Positions 1-8,319 of a DNA stretch of 45,202 nucleotides are shown piece by piece. The translations under genes were made by a program, and so were the position numbers. Each line of letters begins with the position of its first letter. Within the stretch, counting starts at the first letter, position 1. The notes under the pieces were generated by a model. It was given only the letters and a program-made list of their open reading frames with translations, made no database searches and was not told the origin of the DNA. Origin of the DNA: CAYFUR01 sp964346275 (GTDB taxonomy: Bacteria > Sumerlaeota > Sumerlaeia > SLMS01); the NCBI GenBank assembly GCA_964346275.1, contig CAYFUR010000017.1, positions 1-45,202 on the forward strand, read 5' to 3'.

Positions 1-1
1 C

Positions 2-106
2 GGGCATATTGCCCGCCATCTCGAGATTGACGTTCCAGGCTATGAGCCATCGGAGACGGACCGGTGGTTCCAGAAGTTGTTAAAGAGATTTCTGATGGTA
101 TCATAG
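2..106 (+). CDS. C-terminal fragment of an unidentified protein (5' end outside window)
   Basis: The second forward frame is open from the left edge to a TAG at 104-106 and encodes about 34 residues ending in LLKRFLMVS. The composition (charged, with an aromatic EPSETDRWFQ stretch) looks like real coding sequence, and no other frame here is better. There is too little to recognise a family. No terminator-like hairpin was seen directly after the stop. Confidence 0.35.
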   Translation, partial: GHIARHLEIDVPGYEPSETDRWFQKLLKRFLMVS

Positions 107-241
107 GCACATGGACTCGTTAGGCCAGGAGGACAAGAATGGGAAAATCAGAGCAGTTGTGGTAAACGTCTCCATCGCTATTAAAGCGGAGTCTTTTTCC
201 GTGCCACCGGCAATGTGAGCATTTCGCGGCTTGACGAGTTG

Positions 242-625
242 CTAACGCAGACCCGCGCCTTGCAACTCGGCCAGCGAATTGAAAGAGGAAAGGCTTGGCA
301 GAATGCTTTCTTCAAGGGGCAGCCAGTGGCACTCGACCTGGCTCAGGAATCGGCGGGGGGAGTGCTCGCCCCGCTTGAGAGCGCTTTTGATTTGGTGAAG
401 CAGTGATTCCGGAAAGACGCCGGGAAAGGGGGCGAGGGAACTGCCGCCGGGAGCCGCGAAAAAAGCGGCGCGCGAATCGCTCCCGTCGAGCAAAGTCTGG
501 AGCGTTTCCGTTCGCACAAGCGGTTGGCCGCACCCAATGACGAGCAGGCGCCCGGCTGGGATTTGCCCGAGCCCGCGGGAGGCGACCTATCCACCCCGAT
601 GCTGTCGGAAACATGATGGCGGACT
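242..625 (-). pseudogene. Possible decayed MobA-like (molybdenum cofactor guanylyltransferase) remnant
   Basis: On the minus strand the frame closed by TAG at 242-244 is open back to a stop at 587-589. It reads LLVIGCGQPLVRTETLQTLL, then LAPFPGVFPESLLHQIKSAL, then SPRRFLSQ and SFNSLAELQ near the end. This order resembles the C-terminal two thirds of MobA: the DxPLV strand, the P-L-x-GVY helix, the RRFL segment and the final NTPEDL-like turn. The usual Asp of the DxP motif is Gly here. Upstream, a different frame gives GWIGRLPR, like the GPLxGL motif that precedes this part of MobA, so a frameshift is likely. The N-terminal GGxSxRMGxxK loop was not found. The identification rests on remembered family motifs and is weak. 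The rest of 107-710 shows no convincing gene; a short plus-strand ORF at 215-406 overlaps this remnant and is not supported. Confidence 0.33.
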
Positions 626-710
626 GGAACATCCCGGCTGGACGAGTTCTTGGCGGACAGGCGAAAATCACTGACACAAGAAGGGCACATTGCTTGGCGC
701 ACGATTTTGT

Positions 711-740
711 TTGACCGAACCTCTCGCGGACAAATAAAAT
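711..740 (+). promoter_or_regulatory. Sigma70-type promoter for the beta-helix gene
   Basis: TTGACC (711-716) and TAAAAT (735-740) are separated by 18 bp and lie about 45 bp before the ATG at 787. Each hexamer matches the consensus at five of six positions. Confidence 0.5.
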
Positions 741-786
741 TACGCATAGCTTCAAGACACCCTCAATTGGCACAAAGGATTTCAAC

Positions 787-2187
787 ATGAAAAAAGGCAT
801 TTTCAGCGCAGCTTTGCTGTTGGCGGTGGGCATGACGGCTCCCCTTGCCGCCCAGACGGTCACCGTTGCCAAAACTGGCAGCCCGGATTTCAATACCGTT
901 CAAGCCGCAATCGACAGCTTTGATCCGGACCCGGACGCCACCACGGCGAACGTCGTCCAAATCACCGATGATTCCGTTTACAGCGAAATCATCACCATCG
1001 ATGTCCCCTTGACCCTTGAGGGAACAGGATCAAATCCCCCGGTTCTCGCCGTGGTGGAAAATCCCGACAGCCCAGGCGCAAATGATGGCCTGTTGATTGA
1101 GATTCCCGATTCGATCGGCTCATTTGTCGACGTGACCCTCCGTAACCTGTATGTTATTCCTGATCAAACCACTCCCCCAACGGACGATGGCATCCGCAGT
1201 GTCGGCCAGAATTTGAACCTGCTCGTTGAAGATGTTGTCGTCACTGCGAATGATGGCAGCGACGCGCCGGTGACCACGGATGGGCTGACCTCTGTCGATG
1301 TATCCGGAGCAACGCTGTTGGGCGATGACGGCATTTTCGTTGGCGGGGGCGATCCACCCGCTGGGGATGGAACCCAGGTGGTACTGCGGAACTTCGTGAC
1401 CACGCATAACCAGAATGGCGATGGCCTCGTCTGCAGCACCGGCGGCTCCAGCTATACCGTCGAGCAGGGAAGCGTCTTTTCCTTTAATGGGCGTCTCGGT
1501 ATCCAGGGGGCCCTGGATTTCAGCATCGATTCGCCGAACGATCCAGTCAAAGTGATCGGCAATCTTGGCTTCGCCGGCATTTGGTTCAACTCGGCCGCCA
1601 CCACTGCGCGCGTTCTTGATGGAGTGTATATCGCCAATAACGGCAGCGCCGGCAGTGGATGGGGTGTTGAGTTCCAGAACAATGGCACCGTTGGCAGCAC
1701 CCTGCGCAACGCGATCGTTTCCGGCAACGAGGAGCAGGGCATCGTTGTCGGCAGTGTGGGCGACGGCCCGACTGTGATTGAGGACACCACGGTTTCCTCC
1801 AATGGCAGCGAAGCGGTTTCGATCGCCACGGACGCCGAATCGAACATCAGCGTGACCAACTCCATCATCGCCGGGAACGGATCGAGCGATCCTCTGAACA
1901 TCATCGATCATTCGGGCAACGGCACTTTCTCGCTCACCAATTCCGCGGTTGTGACGGCCGGCCCGCAGTCACTACTCAGCGGAGCACCCATCAACGGCAC
2001 GGTCAGCCAGAGCAACGTGATCAATGATGACCCGGAGTTCATTGAAACGCTGGATCCCAACTCCGCCAGCTTTTTCGACGTGACGGGGTCCGCCTATGAA
2101 ACTGCCGCAACCGGCGGCGATCCGCTCGATGGTGGCGCCGACTTTGTGGTGCAGACCGATTCCCAAAACTGGAACCTCTACCAGTAA
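787..2187 (+). CDS. Secreted right-handed beta-helix repeat protein
   Basis: The product is 466 residues with a clear Sec signal peptide: MKKG, then a hydrophobic core, cleaved near LAAQ at about residue 22. The mature part starts with a stretch typical of pectate-lyase-like folds (DFNTVQAAIDS), the usual N-cap of right-handed parallel beta-helices. It continues with many short turns rich in Asn, Gly, Asp, Ser and Val, such as LRNAIVSGNEEQGIVVG and VTNSIIAGNGSS. No polysaccharide-lyase catalytic residues could be assigned, so an enzyme activity is not claimed; an extracellular adhesive or polysaccharide-binding role is equally possible. The start is supported by AAAGGA seven bases before the ATG and by the promoter at 711-740. 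A terminator follows, so the gene is probably monocistronic. The protein ends in QNWNLYQ, a Trp-containing tail resembling those of the other secreted proteins here (see findings). Confidence 0.82.
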   Translation: MKKGIFSAALLLAVGMTAPLAAQTVTVAKTGSPDFNTVQAAIDSFDPDPDATTANVVQITDDSVYSEIITIDVPLTLEGTGSNPPVLAVVENPDSPGANDGLLIEIPDSIGSFVDVTLRNLYVIPDQTTPPTDDGIRSVGQNLNLLVEDVVVTANDGSDAPVTTDGLTSVDVSGATLLGDDGIFVGGGDPPAGDGTQVVLRNFVTTHNQNGDGLVCSTGGSSYTVEQGSVFSFNGRLGIQGALDFSIDSPNDPVKVIGNLGFAGIWFNSAATTARVLDGVYIANNGSAGSGWGVEFQNNGTVGSTLRNAIVSGNEEQGIVVGSVGDGPTVIEDTTVSSNGSEAVSIATDAESNISVTNSIIAGNGSSDPLNIIDHSGNGTFSLTNSAVVTAGPQSLLSGAPINGTVSQSNVINDDPEFIETLDPNSASFFDVTGSAYETAATGGDPLDGGADFVVQTDSQNWNLYQ

Positions 2188-2210
2188 TCGACCTCCCACT
2201 GCTTAACAGG

Positions 2211-2243
2211 AAAAGGGCGGGCGATCAGCCTGCCCTTTTTTTT
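2211..2243 (+). terminator. Rho-independent terminator of the beta-helix gene
   Basis: A 12-bp stem with one mismatch (AAAAGGGCGGGC / GCCTGCCCTTTT) closes a 5-base loop and runs into eight T residues at 2236-2243. The 227 bases from 2244 to the Rrf2 gene hold nothing else recognisable. Confidence 0.85.
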
Positions 2244-2470
2244 GTATCGCTCGAAGTCTTGAACCCTTTCCGACTAATGACTCGCACTGTCCCGATGCTG
2301 GCTATTTATCGCAATCTGTGGCATGAATACTTCCGAAGAGCAACCGCGAGTCGTGTGACCAGGAATCAAAGACATCCCAGCCCCCCCAAAACTGGGTACT
2401 TGGACAAGTAAACTTTCCAGGCTATCCTTTCCGCCAGGAGACGGAGAAAAAACACGGCCACCCAGACTCA

Positions 2471-2896
2471 TCAATCCGGCTCGCAAAGAGGAACGCTGCC
2501 CTCCGTGGACCGCGACAGCTCTTCCAGATCAGCCCCGGAGAAGGCCTTTTCCGCATGGGCGACGGCCTCGTCCACCAGGCTGTGAACAGGACAAAGCTTC
2601 ACGTGGCCCTCCAAACCAAGAGGGCACTTGTGAATCCTCCGCGGCGCCGCGCCAACCGACGCCAACACTTCCAGCACGCTGATGTCCTTCGGCTCGCGGA
2701 GCAGTGTGAATCCGCCGTGGAGCCCGCGCTGGGAATGAATCAGCTCGGCCCGGACCATGGACTGGAGGATTTTCGACAGATAACCCGACGGCACCTTGGT
2801 CCCCTCGGCGATCAAAGCGGTCGTCTGCGGAAGGGGATGGTGCTGGGCGAGGTAAACAGCGGCCCGGAGAGCATATTCACCAGTTGTCGAAATCAC
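2471..2896 (-). CDS. Rrf2-family transcriptional regulator
   Basis: The start chosen is the GTG at 2896 (141 residues, ISTTGEYALRAAVYLA). It has GCGGAG eight bases upstream and matches the family's usual N-terminus; a GTG nine bases further upstream is possible but sits almost on the Shine-Dalgarno. The winged helix-turn-helix covers about residues 1-80, with the family pattern VPSGYLSKILQSMVRAELI followed by RGLHGGF in the wing. Three cysteines (about 91, 102 and 138) are present. Two lie in the linker KCPLGLEGHVKLC, where IscR and NsrR bind an Fe-S cluster. The spacing differs from the usual three-Cys cluster loop, so cluster binding is an inference. The neighbours do not reveal a regulon. 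A perfect AGATATCT palindrome lies just upstream at about 2924-2931 and might be an operator. Confidence 0.85.
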   Translation of the reverse strand: MISTTGEYALRAAVYLAQHHPLPQTTALIAEGTKVPSGYLSKILQSMVRAELIHSQRGLHGGFTLLREPKDISVLEVLASVGAAPRRIHKCPLGLEGHVKLCPVHSLVDEAVAHAEKAFSGADLEELSRSTEGSVPLCEPD

Positions 2897-3091
2897 GCGA
2901 GACACTCCGCAAATCGGGTAAGTAGATATCTTTGTCTTCTTAATTCCTTTTCCGGGTCAAGAGACAATCCGCCAGCGGCTTTCTTTTTGTTCCTTATCAG
3001 AGGCTTTCGCCCCGGAGCTTTCACGTCCCCCCCGCAAACATCGTTTTTCCCCCTTATTTCACCAATTTCCTGCTTTTTTTCGCCCCGGGCC

Positions 3092-3116
3092 AAAAAAAAG
3101 GGGCGATGGCCGCCCC
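3092..3116 (-). terminator. Rho-independent terminator of the LamG gene
   Basis: Read on the minus strand, GGGGCG-GCCAT-CGCCCC is followed by eight T residues (A run at 3092-3099 on the plus strand). It lies about 65 bases past the stop of the LamG gene. The remaining sequence between 2897 and 3180 shows no gene. Confidence 0.8.
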
Positions 3117-3180
3117 CCTTGGTCAAACGCTGGAATAGGAATCTTGCCGTCCGCGAGCCCCTGTCGGACCGCTCCGCTTC

Positions 3181-3948
3181 TCACTCATCGTCCAGAAAAA
3201 TCCATTCATCTGCCCCGCTGTTTTGCTGCACAATCTGGGGAGAGCCCTTGGCGTCGCCATGATTTCCATTGGGCGACAGATCCCTCAGGTCGTTCACCCC
3301 CGGATCGCCGACCCCCAAATCCTCAAACTCGTCCAATGGCCAGTACCCTACCAGGCCCGGCTCGCTCCCCGTCAGCGCCACATTCCTCTGGTCCTGAATC
3401 TCCTGCGCCGTCTTCGCGTAGTTCCAGATACGCACGTCGTCGATTGAGCCAACATAGAAATCACTGGGGATGCTATTTTGTAACCGTGCTCCAATGAGCA
3501 CTGGTGTGATGGTATCGGATGGTTGACTCCCTTTGGCATCTGATACGTCAAGCACCCCGTTAACATAAATTCGACTCTTTGTGCCATCGTATGTCGCCGC
3601 AATATGGTTATACCCGCCGATATATATACCGACATTGCCACTCAGTACGGAAGAGCTCTCACGATCTATAGATACTGTGTTACTTCCATTCAAAGAGAGT
3701 TGGTATTCACCCCGAATGCCCAGATTGAATTTGCTGACAATCACTCTTATTCGATTGTCATCATCCGGTTTAACCCAGCATTCAATTGTATATTCTTGGT
3801 TTCCTCCAAAACTCAGATTGGACTCCCCACCCAAGTTGACGTATTCCCCATGGTCATCCAGGTGAAGGGCATTTCCAATCTTCTGCGCCATGCCGTCGCA
3901 GGTAGAAATGGTAATGAGAATCGCAGCAAGAACACTCATATATTTCAT
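3181..3948 (-). CDS. Secreted LamG/concanavalin A-like domain protein
   Basis: The start is placed at the ATG at 3948 (MKYMSVLAAILITIS), giving about 255 residues. GGAGA stands eight bases before it and the sequence then begins with a proper signal peptide; the frame is open ten codons further upstream. After cleavage near MAQ the protein reads as one LamG-like jelly roll: GNALHLDDHGEYVNLG, YTIECWVKPDD, HIAATYDGTKSRIYVNG and GSIDDVRIWNYAKTAQEI. These are the classical strands of the LamG/pentraxin-type fold. A short C-terminal part follows (GLVGYWPLDE, then DLSPNGNHGDAKG), as in many extracellular proteins of uncultured bacteria. The ligand is unknown; glycan binding is typical of the fold. 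It ends in DEWIFLDDE, comparable to the Trp tails of the other secreted proteins here. It is a single gene with its own terminator and lies downstream of nrdJ's terminator. Confidence 0.8.
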   Translation of the reverse strand: MKYMSVLAAILITISTCDGMAQKIGNALHLDDHGEYVNLGGESNLSFGGNQEYTIECWVKPDDDNRIRVIVSKFNLGIRGEYQLSLNGSNTVSIDRESSSVLSGNVGIYIGGYNHIAATYDGTKSRIYVNGVLDVSDAKGSQPSDTITPVLIGARLQNSIPSDFYVGSIDDVRIWNYAKTAQEIQDQRNVALTGSEPGLVGYWPLDEFEDLGVGDPGVNDLRDLSPNGNHGDAKGSPQIVQQNSGADEWIFLDDE

Positions 3949-4004
3949 CTGGCTTTTCTCCACTGGAGTGGAAACCAAAATGAAATTGGAACCATGGTGG
4001 GCAA

Positions 4005-4046
4005 TAAAAATCCCCCCCGCCCCTTCATTCGAGGGCCGGGGGGAAT
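4005..4046 (-). terminator. Rho-independent terminator of nrdJ
   Basis: On the minus strand, CCCCCCGGCCCT pairs with AGGGGCGGGGGG around a loop of about 7 bases with one mismatch. It is followed by ATTTTTATTG and lies 20-60 bases past the nrdJ stop. Confidence 0.75.
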
Positions 4047-4067
4047 TCCTTTTCCAGCGTTTCCGCC

Positions 4068-7000
4068 TCAGCTACATCCCGTGGTGCTGCCGCATGTGAT
4101 GCACTTGAGGCACGTGCCGTTGCGCACCAGGGTCCAGGAACCGCAGCTCCCGCACGGCTCGCCAGCATAGCCTTTCAGCTTCGCCTGGCGCGCCGATTCC
4201 GTCTGCGTCAGCACGCCGGCCTTCCGCTTCTTTTCCTCCAGTGTCGCCGCTGGCGCTTTGCCGTGGCCGTTGGCGGGCCTGGCCGGCGCCAGGGGATTCA
4301 AGTGCGCCGAATCCGGCCGGATCGCTTTCGGGTCAAAGAAATCCTCATCGGAATCGTGATAGATCGTTTCCTGCTCTTCCTCGTCGAATTCCGGCTCCTC
4401 TTCCTGGCTCCGCCCGCCGATGGTGTCGTGGCGCAGATCCTCGGGGCTCACGTGGGCCAGGTCCGTCCGGCCGAGATAGCTGATCGCCAGTTCGCGGAAC
4501 ATATAGTCGATCACCGAAGTCGCCATCTTGATATGCGGGTTGCCGCTCACCATGCCGTTGGGTTCGAAGCGCGTGAAGGTGAAGATATCCACGAATTTCT
4601 CCAGTGGCACGCCGTGCTGCAGCCCCAGGCTCACGGCGATGGCAAAGCTGTTCATCAGCGAGCGGAACGCCGCCCCTTCCTTGTGCATGTCGACAAAGAT
4701 CTCGCCGAGCGTCCCATCCTCGTATTCACCGGTGCGGAGGAACACTTTATGGCCGCCGATGGTGGCTTTCTGCGTGTAACCGGCGCGGCGATCGGGAAGA
4801 CGGCGGCGGCGCGAGATATAACGATAGATGATCCGCTCGGCGATCCTTGCTGGCGGCGTATCCGAGGTCAGGGGCGCGTCGGCATCCTCGTCCTCGTCGT
4901 CGATCGCCGCCAAAACTTCCGACGTGGCGTTCAGGGGCTGGCTGAGCTTCGAGCCGTCGCGGTAAAGCGCGTTGGCCTTCAGCATCTTCTTCCACGAAAG
5001 CCGGTAGGCCGACTTCACATCGTCCACGGTGGCCTCGTTGGGCATGTTGATTGTCTTGCTGATGGCGCCGCTGATGAAGGGCTGGGCCGCGGCCATCATC
5101 AGGATATGGCTTTCCGTCGACAGGTAGCGCTCGCCGTACTTGCCGCACTTGCTGGCGCAGTCGAACACCGCATAGTGCTCGGGCTTGAGATGCGGCGCGC
5201 CCTCCACCGTCATCCGCCCGCAGATATGGTCGTTCGCTTCCTTGATCTGCTGGCGCGTGAAGCCCAGCGACTCCAACAGGTTGAAGGTCCAATCGTTCAA
5301 CTGGTCCTCGGTCAGTTTCAGGTGTTTTTTGCAGTTCTCCTCGCCCAGCGTATAGCGGTTGAAGACAAACTGGATTTCAAAGGCCCCGGGCAGCGCCGCA
5401 TTCACGCGGTCGATCATCTCCTGGGTAAAGCCCTTTGTCCTCAGTGTTTCCTCGTTGATATACCGCGCGCCCTTCAGGCTGAGCGTGCCGCGGCAGTAAT
5501 CGATGATTTCTTCCACCTCGGCTTCCGTATAGCCAAGGCGCCGCAGCGCGTTGGGCACGGATTGGTTGATGATCTTGAAGTATCCCCCGCCGGCCAGCTT
5601 CTTGAACTTCACCAGCGCGAAATCCGGCTCGATCCCCGTCGTGTCGCAATCCATCACCAGGCCGATGGTGCCCGTGGGCGCGATCACCGTCGACTGGGCG
5701 TTGCGGTAGCCATGCTTCTCGCCCAGCGCCAGCGCCCTGTCCCAGGAACGCCTGGCGGAATCCACCAGCTCGTCCGGGCAATAATCCGGATCGATTGCCG
5801 TCGGCGTCACGGTCAGGCCCTCGTAATCGCCCTCCTCCGCGTTATACGCCGCGCGGCGGTGGTTGCGCATCACGCGCAACATGTCGTCGCGGTTTTCCGT
5901 ATAGCGCGGGAACGGCCCCAGCTCGCCGGCGATCTCCGCGCTCGTGGCATAGGACACGCCGGTCATGATCGCCGACAATGCGCCGCAGATCGCCCGCGCC
6001 TTTGGCGAGTCATAGGGAATCCCCTGCACCATGAGCAGCGTCCCCAGGTTGGCGTAGCCGAGGCCCAGCGTGCGGAAGTCATAGCTGAGCTGGGCGATGC
6101 GCTCGCTCGGGAACTGGGCCATCAGCACGGAAACCTCCAGCACGATGGTCCACAGCCGCAGCGCGTGCTCGTAGCCTTCCACGTCGAGGCGCTGCTCGTC
6201 CCAGTCGAAATACTGCATCAGGTTCAGCGACGCCAGGTTGCATGCCGTATCGTCCAGGAACATGTATTCCGAACACGGGTTGCTGGCATTGATGCGGCCC
6301 GACTGGGGGCAGGTGTGCCACTCGTTGATCGTCGTATCGAACTGAAGGCCCGGGTCCGCGCAGGACCACGCCGCGTTGGCGATCTTGTCCCACAAATCCC
6401 GCGCGCGCATCACCTTGGCCACCTTGCCATCGGTGCGCCGCACCAGCGTCCACTCGCCGTCCGATTCCACCGCCTCCAGGAAGGCGTTGGACAGCCGCAC
6501 CGAATTATTGCTGTTCTGCCCGGAAACGGTGACGTAGGCCTCGCTGTTCCAATCGATATCGTATTCCGCGAAATCCAGCCGCGCCACGCCGTCGCGGGCG
6601 AGCTGGATCACGCGCTGAATATAGTTTTCCGGAATCAAAACCTTCCGCGCCTCCTTGATCGCGCGGCGCAGCGTTTTGTTCTCGCGCGGGTCGAACCGCC
6701 CCCCGTTCAACTCGTCCTTGGCCTCATGAATGGTGTGCAGAATCGCGTTGAGGTGCTTGCTGCAGAGCTTCGACCCGGCCACCAGCGCGGCCACCTTCTG
6801 TTCCTCCGCCACCTTCCAGTTGATAAAATTATCCACGTCCGGATGATCGATATCCAGGACTACCATCTTCGCTGCGCGGCGTGTTGTGCCGCCGGACTTG
6901 ATCGCCCCCGCCGCGCGGTCGCCGATCTTCAGGAAACTCATCAGTCCCGAGGACCGCCCGCCGCCGCTCAGCGATTCCCCCTCGCCGCGGATCGCCGAGA

Positions 7001-7703
7001 AGTTCGATCCCGTGCCCGAGCCATACTTGAAAATCCGCGCCTCGCGGGTCCACAGATCCATGATCCCGCCCTCGTTCACCAGATCGTCGCTCACCGATTG
7101 GATGAAGCACGCGTGCGGCTGGGGATGCTCGTAGGCATTGCTCGAGCGCGACATCTTCCCCGTCTTCGGATCGACGAAGAAGTGGCCCTGCGCCGGGCCG
7201 CTGATCCCATAGGCCCAGTAAAGCCCCGTGTTGAACCACTGGGGCGAGTTCGGCGCCGCCATCTGCCTCGCCAGCATATAGCACATCTCGTCATGGAACG
7301 CCTGGGCGTCCTCCTCGGAATCGAAGTAGCCATGCTTGTGGCCCCAATACGTCCAGCAGCCGGCCAGCCGGTTGAACACCTGGCGCGCGTCGGTCTCCAT
7401 GCCGGTGCGCTCCTCCTCGGGCAGCTTCTTCAGCGCCTCCTCGTCGGCCACGCTGCGCTGCAGCCACCTGGGAACGCCTTTCTCCGCGACGGGGCGCAGC
7501 GCCTTCGGCACGCCGGCCTTGCGGAAATACTTCTGCGCCAGAATGTCCACGGCCACCTGCGACCAGGACTCGGGCACCAGGATGTCGCGGGCCTCGAACA
7601 CGACGGAGCCGTCGGGGTTGACGATGCGCGAGGTGCGCGTGGTGAACGGAACCCCGGCGTAGGGGGATTTTCCGGCGGTGGTGTAGCGGCGGGTGATCTT
7701 CAT
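4068..7703 (-). CDS. nrdJ: Vitamin B12-dependent (class II) ribonucleotide reductase
   Basis: This reduces ribonucleotides to deoxyribonucleotides using adenosylcobalamin as radical source, independent of oxygen. The start is the ATG at 7703 (MKITRRYTTAGKSPYAGVPF), with AGGAGG nine bases upstream; the open frame continues 47 codons further but that part is not conserved-looking. The product is 1211 residues, normal for the long NrdJ type. Visible motifs are PNSPQWFNTGLYWAYGI near the N-terminus, FKYGSGTGSNFSAIRGEGE, NPCSEYMFLDDTACNLASLN (catalytic Cys about 477) and APTGTIGLVMDCDTTGIEPD. The typical C-terminal thiol/zinc tail CGSCGSWTLVRNGTCLKC ends in CGSTTGCS. No N-terminal ATP-cone was recognised. 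A leader of about 290 bases precedes it with candidate NrdR boxes (7961-8008). The gene stands alone between two terminators. The identification is secure. Confidence 0.97.
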   Translation of the reverse strand: MKITRRYTTAGKSPYAGVPFTTRTSRIVNPDGSVVFEARDILVPESWSQVAVDILAQKYFRKAGVPKALRPVAEKGVPRWLQRSVADEEALKKLPEEERTGMETDARQVFNRLAGCWTYWGHKHGYFDSEEDAQAFHDEMCYMLARQMAAPNSPQWFNTGLYWAYGISGPAQGHFFVDPKTGKMSRSSNAYEHPQPHACFIQSVSDDLVNEGGIMDLWTREARIFKYGSGTGSNFSAIRGEGESLSGGGRSSGLMSFLKIGDRAAGAIKSGGTTRRAAKMVVLDIDHPDVDNFINWKVAEEQKVAALVAGSKLCSKHLNAILHTIHEAKDELNGGRFDPRENKTLRRAIKEARKVLIPENYIQRVIQLARDGVARLDFAEYDIDWNSEAYVTVSGQNSNNSVRLSNAFLEAVESDGEWTLVRRTDGKVAKVMRARDLWDKIANAAWSCADPGLQFDTTINEWHTCPQSGRINASNPCSEYMFLDDTACNLASLNLMQYFDWDEQRLDVEGYEHALRLWTIVLEVSVLMAQFPSERIAQLSYDFRTLGLGYANLGTLLMVQGIPYDSPKARAICGALSAIMTGVSYATSAEIAGELGPFPRYTENRDDMLRVMRNHRRAAYNAEEGDYEGLTVTPTAIDPDYCPDELVDSARRSWDRALALGEKHGYRNAQSTVIAPTGTIGLVMDCDTTGIEPDFALVKFKKLAGGGYFKIINQSVPNALRRLGYTEAEVEEIIDYCRGTLSLKGARYINEETLRTKGFTQEMIDRVNAALPGAFEIQFVFNRYTLGEENCKKHLKLTEDQLNDWTFNLLESLGFTRQQIKEANDHICGRMTVEGAPHLKPEHYAVFDCASKCGKYGERYLSTESHILMMAAAQPFISGAISKTINMPNEATVDDVKSAYRLSWKKMLKANALYRDGSKLSQPLNATSEVLAAIDDEDEDADAPLTSDTPPARIAERIIYRYISRRRRLPDRRAGYTQKATIGGHKVFLRTGEYEDGTLGEIFVDMHKEGAAFRSLMNSFAIAVSLGLQHGVPLEKFVDIFTFTRFEPNGMVSGNPHIKMATSVIDYMFRELAISYLGRTDLAHVSPEDLRHDTIGGRSQEEEPEFDEEEQETIYHDSDEDFFDPKAIRPDSAHLNPLAPARPANGHGKAPAATLEEKKRKAGVLTQTESARQAKLKGYAGEPCGSCGSWTLVRNGTCLKCITCGSTTGCS

Positions 7704-7960
7704 CTGGCAGAACCTCCTCAGCGGAACGGGTGGTATGAATGTGGAGCGGGTGTGCTCTCTTTGGTGTCGGATCGAGCCGCCTTGGGGGCGGCGGCACCAC
7801 CGGATGCCGGGCCTTGAGGCGGCTGGGCCGCGGCGAGGGGGCATCCTTTGTTCTGTTTTTCGCGATCCGCGAGGCGAACTTTTGGCGAAAACAAAATGCC
7901 GGGGCGAAATTCAGTGGCTAAACCCGCTGATTTCAAGGCCTCGCAGTCGTGCGCGAAAAA

Positions 7961-8008
7961 ACACAACTCCTGGTGGTTCGGTCACTGTGCAACTACCAGA
8001 TATTGTCC
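7961..8008 (-). promoter_or_regulatory. Candidate tandem NrdR operator upstream of nrdJ
   Basis: Two 16-base elements, ACACAACTCCTGGTGG (7961-7976) and CTACCAGATATTGTCC (7993-8008), begin 32 bp apart. That is three helical turns, the arrangement usual for NrdR boxes. Against ACACWATATATWGTGT each matches roughly 10-11 of 16 positions. A TTGACA hexamer for the minus strand lies just upstream at 8044-8049, though no strong -10 was found. Together they would place the boxes around the transcription start of nrdJ. NrdR control of ribonucleotide reductase genes is well established; the assignment here is inference from weak individual matches plus spacing. The region 7704-7960 between boxes and nrdJ holds no supported gene. 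Confidence 0.45.
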
Positions 8009-8194
8009 ATCAAGGAAAATCGGAGGGCGCGAAAAGCCTGCATTGTCAAGGGGTCGCTATCGCGGATTGCTGATAATAGGCGATTTCACTTGGATGTTAA
8101 AAACCTGTGGAAAACTCATTTTTTTTGGAGCCCGGCCCGCCGCCTGTTGAGATGATCGATCCGGCATCAGCGAGTTGTCGTGGGATGCTTTTTG

Positions 8195-8302
8195 GGGATG
8201 ATGACGAGGATAAGGAAGATTACGAAGACGAGGGGGGGGCGTCTATACGCCCTCCGATCCTGCTCCTGAACTTAATCGCAATCTTAATCCATGTCTATAC
8301 GC
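8195..8302. repeat. Purine-rich spacer tract with hairpin and short direct repeats
   Basis: The 311 bases between the nrdJ operator and fxsA carry no supported gene. They contain a G/A-rich tract (about 8196-8240), a small inverted repeat GGGCGT-CTAT-ACGCCC ending at 8252, two copies of CTTAATC separated by GCAAT (about 8271-8289), and two copies of GTCTATACGC (8241-8250 and 8293-8302). No T-run follows in either direction, so it is not an ordinary terminator. Its role is unknown. Confidence 0.4.
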
Positions 8303-8319
8303 CGCACCATGCCGCCCAT

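Noticed and set aside
215..406. Short plus-strand ORF (63 codons) in the left intergenic region
   Set aside because: No clear ribosome binding site and it overlaps the better-supported MobA-like remnant on the other strand.
2893..3126. Minus-strand ORF of 77 codons between the LamG and Rrf2 genes
   Set aside because: Its sequence is Lys/Arg-rich low-complexity and includes the LamG gene's terminator hairpin.
4263..7817. Very long open frame (about 1180 codons) on the plus strand opposite nrdJ
   Set aside because: nrdJ fills the minus strand with full family motifs. High GC at third positions leaves the mirrored frame stop-free; its Arg/His/Ala-rich product resembles no family.
7704..7960. 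Cobalamin riboswitch in the nrdJ leader
   Set aside because: Minus-strand GCCACTG occurs near 7914-7920, but the B12 box and the other conserved stretches of that riboswitch were not found; a single heptamer is chance.
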